In this document: positions 45,409 to 54,710 of the stretch, piece after piece
Position numbering within the stretch: the first letter of the stretch is position 1
Layout: each line of letters begins with the position of its first letter
DNA from: Galbibacter mesophilus
GTDB taxonomy: Bacteria > Bacteroidota > Bacteroidia > Flavobacteriales > Flavobacteriaceae
Length of the DNA stretch: 64,000 nt
Direction: 5' to 3'
Assembly: GCF_023721415.1 (NCBI RefSeq)
Contig: NZ_JAMQVC010000001.1
Location: 620,001 to 684,000 of the forward strand
Made by a program: the position numbers and the translations under genes
The notes under the pieces: model-generated
The model's input: the letters and a program-made list of their open reading frames with translations, nothing else
What the model was told of the DNA's origin: nothing
Databases searched by the model: none

Positions 45409-46986
45409 TTAGTAACCTTCATTTTGAATTAAATTCGGGTTAGTAATGATAGCATTTGCTGGAATTGGAAACAATACTCTAAAACTCTCCGTATTGTCTT
45501 TAAATTCCCATGTTTCATTAAATCTACCAAAACGAATAAGGTCATTTCTTCTCCAGTATTCACCATATAATTCCCTCCCTCTTTCGTCAATGAGATCATC
45601 TTCGGTTAAAGAATTTAAAGGTTGGGCATCTCTTAAGGTTCTTAACTCATTAACAAGTGTAAGTGCCTCTTCACTAGAAGTTCCACCTCTTAAAATAGCC
45701 TCAGCTTTCATTAAATGAGCATCCGCATATCTAAATAAAACTAAATGGTTGGCAAACGAGCCATTTCTAGGACTGTATTTAAGTAACCGAATACCTGTAA
45801 CTTCATTATTTCCTAATAGTCCGGGTAAGTCTTTTGTATAAGATAATGGACCACCAGGTCTATCTTTAAGCTCTTGTCCTTTAGGGCCGTACTGCTGCCC
45901 AATTAGAAAGCCAAAACCAATATTGGTACCATCTTCAATTCCGTCGTTATCAATGTCATTGGCATCTCCAGTTGCGGCAATCCCTTCTGTTGGCACGTAT
46001 CCTCTTCTTTCCTCTTGGCCAGAACCAGGATAGTTGCTAGTTGGATCACCTTCAAATAAATCATAAAATTCAGCTAAAGTTGTAAATCCATTCCAACCAC
46101 CTCCAGTATTGTCTGGAGCTCCTTGGTTGTAATGCATTCCGTTCCAAATTCTATTCCCCACACTTGAAGTTGTAAACAATATTGTTTCAGTATCGATGTC
46201 ATCAGTGAAAAGTTCGAAATAACCTTGTTGAAGCGCAAAGCCTTGGCTCTGAATGGCATCTACCAATTCAACAACTCTTGTCATATCAGCAGCTTCAGGT
46301 GTGCCTGTTCCTAGATAGATATGTTTATTAAGCAAATATTTGGCCAACAAATATTGAGCTGAAGCTTTGGATGCCTTGTTAAGACCGCTGCCAGGTGCAG
46401 TGCTAGGCAAATCTGCAATGGCTTCATTTAGGTCTTTAACAGCAAAATCAAAAGCTTCTGCCCTAGTCATAACACTTGGGATAACATCTGGACCATCTTC
46501 AGGATTTCTAAAGGGAACTTGGCCATATAGATCAATAATCCAAAACATACTATAAGCCCTCAAAAATTTAGCCTCTGCAGCTTGTTGAGGAGTAGGATTG
46601 CTAAGAGGATCAATAATAGTGGTAGCGTTATAAATATTAGAATTTTGCTCATTCCAAACAATACGTATAAATTTGTGAGTAGTACTCCAAGTATGGGTGT
46701 GTAACGTTCTCCATAGTCCATTATCCCCCCAATCCGTTCCTCGTGTGGGAACCAAAAACTCATCTGATGAGACTTCAATCATCCCATAAAGATTTTCTTG
46801 ATTTTCCACCTGTCCTCTCACGGCGTTATACAGGTTTTCTAAATTTTCACCAGCATCTACCCCGGTGAATTCCCCAGAAAGATTTGGAAAACGTGAATCC
46901 GTTTCTTCTATCTCTAGATCGGTACAACCGACTGCTCCTAAGAGCAATGCTGATAATATTAAGTTATATATTTTATATCTTTTCAT
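45409..46986 (-). CDS. SusD-family glycan-binding lipoprotein 2 (525 aa)
   Basis: Surface lipoprotein partner of the SusC transporter encoded 10 bp upstream. It has a signal with lipobox LLGAVGC (cysteine 21) and TPR-like SusD helices (AKFLRAYSMFWIIDLYGQVPF, about 140-160; KASAQYLLAKYLLNK). The RagB/SusD C-terminal domain includes RYADAHLMKAEAILRGG, WRRNDLIRFGRF and the ending LIQNEGY. Glucan specificity is inferred from the locus. It is the distal gene of the second SusC/SusD pair, beyond the terminator that follows the amylase gene. Confidence 0.93.
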   Translation of the reverse strand: MKRYKIYNLILSALLLGAVGCTDLEIEETDSRFPNLSGEFTGVDAGENLENLYNAVRGQVENQENLYGMIEVSSDEFLVPTRGTDWGDNGLWRTLHTHTWSTTHKFIRIVWNEQNSNIYNATTIIDPLSNPTPQQAAEAKFLRAYSMFWIIDLYGQVPFRNPEDGPDVIPSVMTRAEAFDFAVKDLNEAIADLPSTAPGSGLNKASKASAQYLLAKYLLNKHIYLGTGTPEAADMTRVVELVDAIQSQGFALQQGYFELFTDDIDTETILFTTSSVGNRIWNGMHYNQGAPDNTGGGWNGFTTLAEFYDLFEGDPTSNYPGSGQEERRGYVPTEGIAATGDANDIDNDGIEDGTNIGFGFLIGQQYGPKGQELKDRPGGPLSYTKDLPGLLGNNEVTGIRLLKYSPRNGSFANHLVLFRYADAHLMKAEAILRGGTSSEEALTLVNELRTLRDAQPLNSLTEDDLIDERGRELYGEYWRRNDLIRFGRFNETWEFKDNTESFRVLFPIPANAIITNPNLIQNEGY

Positions 46987-46996
46987 GATTCAATTT

Positions 46997-49900
46997 TTAA
47001 AATGATGCATTAATTCCAAAGGTAACGGTTCTTGGTCTTGGAAAACTCGTGTAGTCAATTCCTAAAGACGGAATGTCATTTAAAGGCTTTGGTGTATTAA
47101 CTTCTGGATCTAAACCTGAGTAACCAGTAATTACAAAAAGATTTTGACCGGTGACTGTGAATTTTAACATATCAAGAAACCAATCTTCTCCTATAGGAAC
47201 ATTATATCCTATAGATGCATTTTGCAACCTTACGAAATCTCCTTTTTCCAAAAATCTAGTAGAAACATCTGGAGCGTTTGCAGGGGACTCACCATTTGTT
47301 AAAACGTCTTCTGTTACGTTTTGCCCACTATTAATAATACCCGCAGTAAAGAATGCGTTTTGAGTATTATTATAAATGTATTGCCCAAACTGTCCAGCGA
47401 AAAACGCATTTAGACTCCAGTTTTTGTAAGAAAAAGAGGTTGATAAACCACTAGTTACTTTTGGTAATGCACTTTTATCAACAAATTCTTGAACATCCCC
47501 ATTTGGATAAATAGAAATGCCATTCTCATCAAATCCACCAAACTCCCTTAAATAATAAGAGAACAATGGCTGTCCACCGGCTAGCAGTTGTGCAAAGGCC
47601 CCTGTGAGACCATTACCATTAATTTCTCCAGTTTGAATCTGACCATCAAAATTTTCAACCATGTTATGGTTATAAGCTATGTTGAAACCCATATTCCAGT
47701 TAAAGTCTTCGTTTTGAATAATGTCATAATTAATAGCAAACTCAACACCCTTGTTAATTACATCGGCATCAACGTTTCCAAAATAAAATGGTTGAGGAGA
47801 TGGTTGTGCGGCCTCTTGTCTTAGTATTAAATCATTAGTCGTTTTATGGTACAGATCTACACTTCCGTTTAAACGGTCATTCATAAAACCAAAATCTAAA
47901 CCTATATTGGCCTGTGCTGTTTCCTCCCACTTCAAATCGCTGTTAGGGAAAGCAACTAAATTAATAGCAGGAGGGTTGATATCTCCGTTATTTGCTATTC
48001 CTATTCCTCCAAAACGTTGTCTAAATGTAAAGTTACCATACCCAAGACCTTCTTGGTTTCCTGTTATTCCGTAGCCTAATCTTAGCTTTAAAGTTGAAAA
48101 ACTTTCTCCAACGAAATCTTCTTGATCCATTCTCCAGGCGAATGCTCCGGATGGGAAGTAACCGTAAGCATTATCTGGCCCAAATCGTGAAGATCCGTCT
48201 GCTCTTAGAGTAAAAGTGAATATATACTTATCCATTAATGTATAATTCAATCTTGTAAAGAAAGATTGCAAATAATCGGTATTGTTATAATTGTCGGCCG
48301 CTACAGATGTCAAGTCTATACCCGTGGGTGTAGGTAAAACTTCATTACCAGAAATATCAGGGAACAATCTATTTACAAATAATCCATCTGGATCGTAGCC
48401 ATACTGTTGATAAGAACCAGCTATAGAGTTTTCAATAATTCTTGAAGCGTTTTGAAGTTCATCAAACATAATGTCCATGTTCTGAGAGGTGTATCCAAAC
48501 CCTTGAACGGTGCTTCCCGCACTTTTAAAACTTTGGTAAGAATAACCTACCAAGGCTTCCAATTTAGAGTTTCCAAAATCTTTCTGGTAATTTAAGGTAG
48601 CATCCAAAAGCTCATTTTTAGTATAAGTATTGAAAAGTACTCCCCGACCATTGACAGGTGCTCCATTACCCAATCCTGTAATATTTCCAGATAAAGCTTG
48701 ATTCCTTTCTGCTGAAGATTCGTCGTAACCGAGATTTACCTTAGCTTTAAGACCTTCTACTATTTCGTACTCTGCAGAGATGTTTGCTAAATATCTATTT
48801 GTGTCCGTAATATCTTTAAAGTAGTTTAAAGCTTGAGAAGGAATTAAATTGCTACCAGTAGAAAAAGTAGGATCCGTTGGCCAAGTGGGGTTTGCAAAAT
48901 AAGTTGATCCTAATAAATCTCCTAAAGAACCTGAATTATTACTAATAAAAGGAGCTTCGTTATCCACATTAGAAATAGTTCCATTAAAGTCAATTTTTAA
49001 TTTATCATCAAGAAAGCGTTGCGATAAATTAATTCTTCCAGTAATTCTTTGCTGTGAAGAATTTTCCAAAACTCCATTTTGATCAGAATAACTGAAAGAT
49101 CCTCTTACAAATCCAGATCCGTAATTGTTAGAATATGATAAATTTTGGTCATTGGAAAAGGCAGTTCTTAAAATATAATCTTGCCAATCGGTGTTGTTAC
49201 CAAAATCTAAAGCGCTTGAATCACCACCATACTGATCGATTGCACCTAAAAACTGATCTCTGTCTAATAAGTCAAACGTTTTTGCTGCCTTCGAAACGCT
49301 GGTGCTAGAGTTAAACTCGAATTTACCACCTTGTCCAGCCTTACCGGATTTTGTAGTAATTATGATAACACCATTTGCGGCTCGAGATCCATAAATAGCC
49401 GTAGCGGAAGCATCCTTCAAAATAGTCATGCTTTCTATGTCATTTGGATTTAAAAAGTTAAGCGGATTTTTAGCGGAACTAACACCAGCACCTAGGTCTT
49501 GAGATCCACCAGCTGAGGTATCACCTCCAGAGAGTGGAACACCATCTACTACAAAGAGCGGGTTGTTGTTGGATCGAACAGAAGCTGTACCTCTAATTCT
49601 AACTTGTACGCCAGCTCCAGGCTCACCACTTGTTTGTGATACCTGTACACCCGCAGTTCTACCTTGGATTAATTGTTCAGGCGAAGCAATTACACCTTGG
49701 TTAAAATCTTCAGAACTTACCACATCAACAGCTCCTGTTGCATCTTGTTTTGTGGTTGTTCCGTAACCAATAACAACCACTTCATCCAATGCTTGCGCAT
49801 CTTCCGTTAAGGTTGCATTAATCGTTGATTGTCCGTTAACGGGAATTTCCTTTGAAGAGAAGCCTACGTAGCTAAATACCAAAGTTGCATTGGCGTCTAC

Positions 49901-50089
49901 ATTGTCTAGGGAATAATTACCGTCAAAATCTGTTTGAGTACCGTTTGTTGTTCCTTTCACCAGAACATTTGCCCCAGGAAGAGGCCCGGTTGCGTCAGAG
50001 ACTGTTCCACTAACAGTCTGGGCTTGCACCATGCTAAAACACAAAAGTGCTCCAACAAAGGCTAAGCCTTTCAAGAAGTTGTTCTTCAT
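46997..50089 (-). CDS. SusC-family TonB-dependent transporter 2 (1030 aa)
   Basis: Outer-membrane transporter for oligosaccharides that works with SusD2. The frame extends to 50110, but the ATG at 50089 gives a normal signal peptide (MKNNFLKGLAF ... MVQAQ). Domains: CarboxypepD_reg-like (about 25-105; TDFDGNYSLDNV), the SusC signature DEVVVIGYGTTTKQDATGAV (about 110), plug with VRIRGTASVRSNNNPLFVVDGVPL, and a large barrel ending PRPRTVTFGINASF. Compared with SusC1 the plug has a serine/glycine-rich insertion after VDGVPL (about 15 residues). A 14-bp leader motif shared with susC1 and an AACGTT site lie upstream, and the pair has no obvious TAnnTTTG promoter. Confidence 0.93.
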   Translation of the reverse strand: MKNNFLKGLAFVGALLCFSMVQAQTVSGTVSDATGPLPGANVLVKGTTNGTQTDFDGNYSLDNVDANATLVFSYVGFSSKEIPVNGQSTINATLTEDAQALDEVVVIGYGTTTKQDATGAVDVVSSEDFNQGVIASPEQLIQGRTAGVQVSQTSGEPGAGVQVRIRGTASVRSNNNPLFVVDGVPLSGGDTSAGGSQDLGAGVSSAKNPLNFLNPNDIESMTILKDASATAIYGSRAANGVIIITTKSGKAGQGGKFEFNSSTSVSKAAKTFDLLDRDQFLGAIDQYGGDSSALDFGNNTDWQDYILRTAFSNDQNLSYSNNYGSGFVRGSFSYSDQNGVLENSSQQRITGRINLSQRFLDDKLKIDFNGTISNVDNEAPFISNNSGSLGDLLGSTYFANPTWPTDPTFSTGSNLIPSQALNYFKDITDTNRYLANISAEYEIVEGLKAKVNLGYDESSAERNQALSGNITGLGNGAPVNGRGVLFNTYTKNELLDATLNYQKDFGNSKLEALVGYSYQSFKSAGSTVQGFGYTSQNMDIMFDELQNASRIIENSIAGSYQQYGYDPDGLFVNRLFPDISGNEVLPTPTGIDLTSVAADNYNNTDYLQSFFTRLNYTLMDKYIFTFTLRADGSSRFGPDNAYGYFPSGAFAWRMDQEDFVGESFSTLKLRLGYGITGNQEGLGYGNFTFRQRFGGIGIANNGDINPPAINLVAFPNSDLKWEETAQANIGLDFGFMNDRLNGSVDLYHKTTNDLILRQEAAQPSPQPFYFGNVDADVINKGVEFAINYDIIQNEDFNWNMGFNIAYNHNMVENFDGQIQTGEINGNGLTGAFAQLLAGGQPLFSYYLREFGGFDENGISIYPNGDVQEFVDKSALPKVTSGLSTSFSYKNWSLNAFFAGQFGQYIYNNTQNAFFTAGIINSGQNVTEDVLTNGESPANAPDVSTRFLEKGDFVRLQNASIGYNVPIGEDWFLDMLKFTVTGQNLFVITGYSGLDPEVNTPKPLNDIPSLGIDYTSFPRPRTVTFGINASF

Positions 50090-50104
50090 ACAATTAAATT
50101 TTAA

Positions 50105-50118
50105 GTTCAAATAGTTAG
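50105..50118 (-). repeat. Leader motif shared with susC1 (CTAACTATTTGAAC)
   Basis: The minus strand reads CTAACTATTTGAAC 16 nt before the susC2 ATG. The susC1 leader has CTAACTATTCTAAC 8 nt before its ATG, matching at 12 of 14 positions. It may be a 5'-UTR element of susC-type genes. Confidence 0.45.
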
Positions 50119-50152
50119 CTAATTAACATCACTTAATATTGCAGTTTTGTTC

Positions 50153-50158
50153 AACGTT
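50153..50158. promoter_or_regulatory. AACGTT candidate operator before susC2
   Basis: AACGTT, read as TAAACGTTGAA on the minus strand, lies 64 bp before the susC2 ATG. It matches the three AACGTT-centred sites in the susC1-LacI-2 gap. Confidence 0.4.
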
Positions 50159-50329
50159 TAGTTAGCTTGATGTTGTGCCAAAATCCACAAAGCAATGTTA
50201 AATTATCGTAATAAAGTGTGAATATATAAAAATGTCAAGACTTAAAACAAGATTTTCAGAATTTTTAGGTGTCAATTTTGTTATAATAATAAAAGTGAAT
50301 TCTACTATAAACGAAAATTCAATTAAACA

Positions 50330-50357
50330 AAAAGGAGCTGTAATAACAGCTCCTTTT
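50330..50357 (-). terminator. Intrinsic terminator of the susC1-susD1-susE-amylase operon
   Basis: A 12-bp perfect stem (AAAAGGAGCTGT / ACAGCTCCTTTT) with a 4-nt loop lies 26 bp after the amylase stop. It separates the amylase from susC2, which therefore needs its own promoter in the 290-bp gap. Confidence 0.88.
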
Positions 50358-50382
50358 AAATAAGTTTTTGAAATTGTGCAGG

Positions 50383-51825
50383 TTACTCCGTCCCTGTAGT
50401 TGCAATGGACCATACGGCATACCCATTTCCGGGAGCTTCAATACTTGCTTCACCATTTTCATCAGCTTGTGAAACAAATTTGCTGTTTTCTGTATAATCC
50501 AACAAAAATGCGTCTGTCCAATTGGTTTTAAGGGTTCTTCGCTTTGTATTATCAGAAGTATTAATGTAAAGAATTAATCCTGGATTTTCACCTTCACCAT
50601 TTCTTTTCATAATGTACTCATCATTATCTGAGTAAAGAATTTCTACATCACCTGTCGCTATACTGTTATGGATTTTGATCAGTTTCTGAATTTCAACTTG
50701 AAAAGCTTCATTTTCATAATCAGAATAAAATATAGTGGGGTAACCTGGATGCGTTAATATATAGGCATAGGCTTTCAGTTTATTCCCTTCAGAAATAAAA
50801 TTATCTTCATTGGCGTCTTTCTCCGTATCGTGATTTGCCGTAAAAGTGACTGCTTTCTCTGGGTAGGTCTGCCATAGCATTTTACTCTCTAAATGGGAAA
50901 GATCATTTAAACGATCGAAGGCTTCGTCTAATTTATAGAAAGTTGAAAAGTCGAATACACCACTTCCTGTTTCCTCTATGTAGGCTTCTAAAACCTCTAA
51001 TCTGCCGTCCCATAATTCGCTTACGGAAAAACCACCAACTTCATCCAGCCAAGCTTTTACTACCCATGGCTCAAAACCAAGTACATAATCAAACCTCCAG
51101 CCGTCGAATCCCATAGTATTCTTATAGTATTTTGCTACGGAATTATCCTGTTTCCACAACCAATTTTGAACGTATTCTTGATTATGATCAAGGTTTTGTT
51201 CAGGATAAAACAAACTGCCATCATCATAATCACTGGTACTGTTCGGATAAAAATTCTCGTAATTTCTATTGAACATCCCGGAAGCATTTCCGTTTTCTTC
51301 ATTAAAAAGAGTATAGGTATTTTTATCCCGATACGGATTGAATTCTTCCCCACCCCCGGAGTTATGGTTGATAACGATATCGGCGATAACCTCCAAGTCT
51401 TCCGCATGCGCTTTATCGATAAGATTTTCTAATTCAGAGCGACTTCCAAAACGGGTTTCTACCGTACCGTGCTGCTCGTATTCCCCAAAATCGAAATAAT
51501 CGGATGGGTCGTAACCCATGGAATAACCTCCAGACTGACCTTTGGTAGCTACTGGAAGCCATAAACGATTTACACCCGCTTCTGACCATACTGCTACCTT
51601 TTCGCTTAAAATATTCCACCAATCGCCACGTGGCTCCACATCCCAATAAAAGGTTTGCATCATGACCCTACTGCCATTATCGTAATTTGACAATTCAATA
51701 GGAATGATTTCTGCGGAAGGATTTTCGGGTTGTTCTGGAGTAATATTTGCTTCGTCGTCGTCATTGGAACAGGACCACAGCAACGCCGTAGCTAAAAGTG
51801 TTCCGAAGATATATTTTGTTTTCAT
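50383..51825 (-). CDS. GH13 alpha-amylase lipoprotein, SusG-like (480 aa)
   Basis: Surface or periplasmic endo-amylase (EC 3.2.1.1 type) that cuts starch to maltooligosaccharides. The lipobox is LLWSC (cysteine 19), followed by an acidic SNDDDE linker that favours surface export. GH13 conserved regions: I DIVINH (149-154), II GWRFD with nucleophile Asp246, III SELWD with acid/base Glu270, and IV FTANHD with Asp333. Length is about 200 residues below Bacteroides SusG, and no inserted CBM58 is seen. It lies 87 bp after the SusE-like gene, with a 13-bp stem-loop in that gap, and a terminator follows. Confidence 0.95.
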   Translation of the reverse strand: MKTKYIFGTLLATALLWSCSNDDDEANITPEQPENPSAEIIPIELSNYDNGSRVMMQTFYWDVEPRGDWWNILSEKVAVWSEAGVNRLWLPVATKGQSGGYSMGYDPSDYFDFGEYEQHGTVETRFGSRSELENLIDKAHAEDLEVIADIVINHNSGGGEEFNPYRDKNTYTLFNEENGNASGMFNRNYENFYPNSTSDYDDGSLFYPEQNLDHNQEYVQNWLWKQDNSVAKYYKNTMGFDGWRFDYVLGFEPWVVKAWLDEVGGFSVSELWDGRLEVLEAYIEETGSGVFDFSTFYKLDEAFDRLNDLSHLESKMLWQTYPEKAVTFTANHDTEKDANEDNFISEGNKLKAYAYILTHPGYPTIFYSDYENEAFQVEIQKLIKIHNSIATGDVEILYSDNDEYIMKRNGEGENPGLILYINTSDNTKRRTLKTNWTDAFLLDYTENSKFVSQADENGEASIEAPGNGYAVWSIATTGTE

Positions 51826-51849
51826 GATTTTTAGTTTTGTAATTAAGCA

Positions 51850-51891
51850 AACAAGGCGAAATCAACATATAAATGAGTATTTCGCCTTGTT
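51850..51891 (-). repeat. Intercistronic 13-bp stem-loop between susE-like and amylase genes
   Basis: AACAAGGCGAAAT (51850-51862) pairs perfectly with ATTTCGCCTTGTT (51879-51891) across a 16-nt loop. On the transcript it is followed by TTGCTTAAT rather than a clean U-run. It could reduce read-through into the amylase or stabilise the upstream mRNA. Confidence 0.65.
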
Positions 51892-51912
51892 CATAATTAA
51901 ATATGTTTAAGA

Positions 51913-53070
51913 TTATTCTTCTGAAACTTGACGGATAAACAAGTATCTACCATCAAGATCATTGAACCAAACATTATAAGTACCTGCTGTTACTGGAATG
52001 TTTGGATCGTTGTTATTGAATCCTTGACCACTTAACGTAGTACTAGCGCCCCAACTTATGTCCCAAGCATCATCTACTCTAAATTTGGCTTCGCCATCAA
52101 TCAGCTCTATTCCTTCTATAAACCAGATATGCGGGTCGAAAGTTGATTGTGTAAGATCTTGATCGGCATCCCATCCATCAGGTGTAGAATCCCCAATAAT
52201 ACCAATGCTGCCGTATACTGGAGAGGCTGAAGCATCAAACGTTTCCCAAGTATAAGTAAGATTCTCTTTATCTATTGTTAAGTTGTAATATGCATCGCTT
52301 TCTGCTTTAAACGCTGATGGATCGCCCCCGAGAAGATCGCTACTGGTTAAAGCACCGGCATCAAGTCCCCATTGTGGCTGCCATACACCTTTGTTCTCCA
52401 ATAATTTAAAGCCTTCTTTATCTGCTGCACCAGCAAAACGTCCTGTAAAATAGAATACGTTTTCATTTTCGCCATCTCTAAACAAAGGCGTGTTATTTTT
52501 ATTGTTATCCCATCCTGCGGCAGTAGCATCTCCTACAAGGAAAAGTTGCGGTTTAAGGTCGATAGGCTCACTATCCTCTTTCGGCTCCACCAAAACAACA
52601 TTTAAAGAAAGTGTATCCGACAATTGCTCTACCAAATTTGAAGTTTTATCACCTACATAAGCTCTAACTCTAAAGAAAAGATTTCCGGTATTTGGCGCTT
52701 CGGTATCTGGATCGCTGTCCAATCCGGCATCTTCTGCTAGTGTAATCATGTTTTTTACGGTTACGCCGTAATTGGTCTCCGAAATATCAGCCGCCAAAAC
52801 CGTCATAGGTTCAAACGTATTGTCGCTTGCTGCTTGCAATTCATACTTTACGGGCGTTGGCGCATCAAAGTCAACTGCATTCCAAACAAAACGCTCTGCA
52901 AGATTGTTTTCGTTTTCAGCTTCTAAATCGTAGGAAGCTAGTGGGGTATTTTCAAAAGCAATTCCTTCTGGGTCTGGTTTAGCGACAAAAGTGAATTCGT
53001 CATCATCTGAACAGGCATTAAAACTTATAATGGCTGCAAATGCAAATAATAAAATGGATAATTTTTTCAT
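51913..53070 (-). CDS. SusE/SusF-like outer-membrane starch-binding lipoprotein (385 aa)
   Basis: Surface lipoprotein (lipobox SFNAC, cysteine 20, followed by SDDDE) with an N-terminal SusE-type Ig-like domain (about 35-165; FVWNAVDFDAPTPVKYELQ). Two starch-binding modules follow. The first is about 180-285 (LFLVGDATAAGWDNN, GFKLLENKGVWQPQWG) and the second about 290-385 (GIIGDSTPDGWDADQDL, AKFRVDDAWDISWG, WFNDLDGRYLFIR). The paired tryptophans and the GDATxxGW motif are characteristic of SusE/F. It is third in the susC1-susD1-susE-amylase operon, 12 bp after susD1. It should concentrate glucan at the cell surface. Confidence 0.9.
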   Translation of the reverse strand: MKKLSILLFAFAAIISFNACSDDDEFTFVAKPDPEGIAFENTPLASYDLEAENENNLAERFVWNAVDFDAPTPVKYELQAASDNTFEPMTVLAADISETNYGVTVKNMITLAEDAGLDSDPDTEAPNTGNLFFRVRAYVGDKTSNLVEQLSDTLSLNVVLVEPKEDSEPIDLKPQLFLVGDATAAGWDNNKNNTPLFRDGENENVFYFTGRFAGAADKEGFKLLENKGVWQPQWGLDAGALTSSDLLGGDPSAFKAESDAYYNLTIDKENLTYTWETFDASASPVYGSIGIIGDSTPDGWDADQDLTQSTFDPHIWFIEGIELIDGEAKFRVDDAWDISWGASTTLSGQGFNNNDPNIPVTAGTYNVWFNDLDGRYLFIRQVSEE

Positions 53071-53082
53071 CTGTATGATTTT

Positions 53083-54699
53083 TTAGTAGCCAGGATTCTG
53101 GGTTAGATTAGTGTTTATTAAAATGATATTGCTTGGTAGAGGGAAAAGGTTTCTAAAACCTTCTACGGAAGTACCGTTTTTAGAACCTCCTTTAAATGGC
53201 CATAGATAGGTGCCTGTGGTAAACAAACCGTATCTTACCAAATCGGATCTTCGTTGCCCTTCCCAATAAAGTTCTCGTGCTCTTTCGTCTAAAACAAAAT
53301 TTAAATCAAGTTCGCTTTGCGCAATGCTACTGGCATTGGCACGTGTTCTTAGCGCATTGATATATGAAGTTGCGGTAGCTAAATCGCCACCAGAACCACC
53401 TCTTAGCACTGCCTCAGCGTACGTTAAATGCATTTCTGCTAAACGAATTAATGGCAAGTCGGTGTCTACGAAGTCTCCACCTTCATCTACTCCTGGATTT
53501 CCTTGAGAATCGATGTTTTTAAATTTGGTAACTGCGTATCCATCAGTAAAAGTATTAGCAATCACATTAATCTCGTAATTCTGTCCTTCCGTAAAGAACA
53601 TAGCACGGGAATCCGACCACTCTATTGGAAAACCGTCTTCATCGTTATTTGTAATGGAAGCACTGAATTTATCTACAAGCGCACTTGTGGTTCTAAGACC
53701 AGACCATCCGCCGTTTACACCAAAAGCTGCTGGATCCATATCACCACCGATGGCTGCGTGAACCAAAAATGTAGTCCCCCCAAAAGTACGGGACTGGTTT
53801 CCGTCGAAGTTGATTGCGAATATGAATTCATTCTGCGCACCGTTGGAGTCGTTATCTGCTAAGAAAAGTTCATCGTATGCCGATCCATTTCCATTAGCAT
53901 CATTTGTGTTCAAAGCGTAGGAAGAGCCAATTGCCTTTTGTGCGTAAGTAACGGCTTCTGTATATTTTGGTTCGCCAATCCATACTTCAGCATTCAAATA
54001 CAATTTGGCTAATAAAGCCCATGCCGCTGCACGATCAACCCGACCGTATTCGTTGGCGCCGCTTTCTTTCAGCTCGGTTTCAATCGCCAATAATTCAGAT
54101 TCTACGAAAGCGAAAAGATCTGCTCTGGTGTTCTGTTCTGGTAAGTCCGTTGAAATTTCGGTTACCAATGGAACATTTGCATACAAATCGATAAGATTGT
54201 AATACGCAAAAGCTCTTAAAAATCGAGCTTCAGCAATAAAAAATGGTATTTCTGAATCTTCGGATAATGCCGATGCTTTGTCTATAAAAGAATTACAGAA
54301 AGAAGCTTCTTGCGCCAAACGGTAATACATGGCTGAGGTAAAATCGTTGCTCGCTCCCCAATTCATAGCGTGTAAGTTGGGCAATCCTGGGTCTCCCCAT
54401 CCTACTACGGCGTTATCAGTAGTCAATTCATTTAAACTAAACAACATTCTTGAATATTGCGAAGTTCCTTCGTCAATACCAGTAATATCGGCTTGCCCAG
54501 CAGGTCCTTGTTGACCAGTAAGCGCTAAACTAGCATATAGTTTTGCCAAAGCACTCTTGGCTTCGTCGGCATTGGCGTATACATTTTCTTCTGTAAAGCT
54601 ATCAGGATCAATGGGGGATTGGTCTAAATCGTCATGACAAGAAACCAAAACTGATCCTGCAGCTGCTAAAATGATTAGAAATTTATATGTCTTTTTCAT
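53083..54699 (-). CDS. susD: SusD-family glycan-binding lipoprotein 1 (538 aa)
   Basis: Surface starch/maltodextrin-binding partner of SusC1 (11 bp upstream). It has a signal with lipobox SVLVSC (cysteine 21), SusD helices (FFIAEARFLRAFAYYNLIDLYANVPL, about 155-180; DRAAAWALLAKLYLNAE) and a C-terminal RagB/SusD domain (PLIRLAEMHLTYAEAVLRGG, WEGQRRSDLVRYGLF, LTQNPGY). It is more typical of the maltose/starch SusD group than copy 2, judged by its linkage to SusE and the amylase. The sequence is complete, with no oddity. Confidence 0.94.
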   Translation of the reverse strand: MKKTYKFLIILAAAGSVLVSCHDDLDQSPIDPDSFTEENVYANADEAKSALAKLYASLALTGQQGPAGQADITGIDEGTSQYSRMLFSLNELTTDNAVVGWGDPGLPNLHAMNWGASNDFTSAMYYRLAQEASFCNSFIDKASALSEDSEIPFFIAEARFLRAFAYYNLIDLYANVPLVTEISTDLPEQNTRADLFAFVESELLAIETELKESGANEYGRVDRAAAWALLAKLYLNAEVWIGEPKYTEAVTYAQKAIGSSYALNTNDANGNGSAYDELFLADNDSNGAQNEFIFAINFDGNQSRTFGGTTFLVHAAIGGDMDPAAFGVNGGWSGLRTTSALVDKFSASITNNDEDGFPIEWSDSRAMFFTEGQNYEINVIANTFTDGYAVTKFKNIDSQGNPGVDEGGDFVDTDLPLIRLAEMHLTYAEAVLRGGSGGDLATATSYINALRTRANASSIAQSELDLNFVLDERARELYWEGQRRSDLVRYGLFTTGTYLWPFKGGSKNGTSVEGFRNLFPLPSNIILINTNLTQNPGY

Positions 54700-54710
54700 T
54701 TGTCTTCTTT

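Noticed and set aside
50090-50110. Seven-residue upstream extension of SusC2
   Set aside because: The internal ATG at 50089 gives the normal signal peptide.
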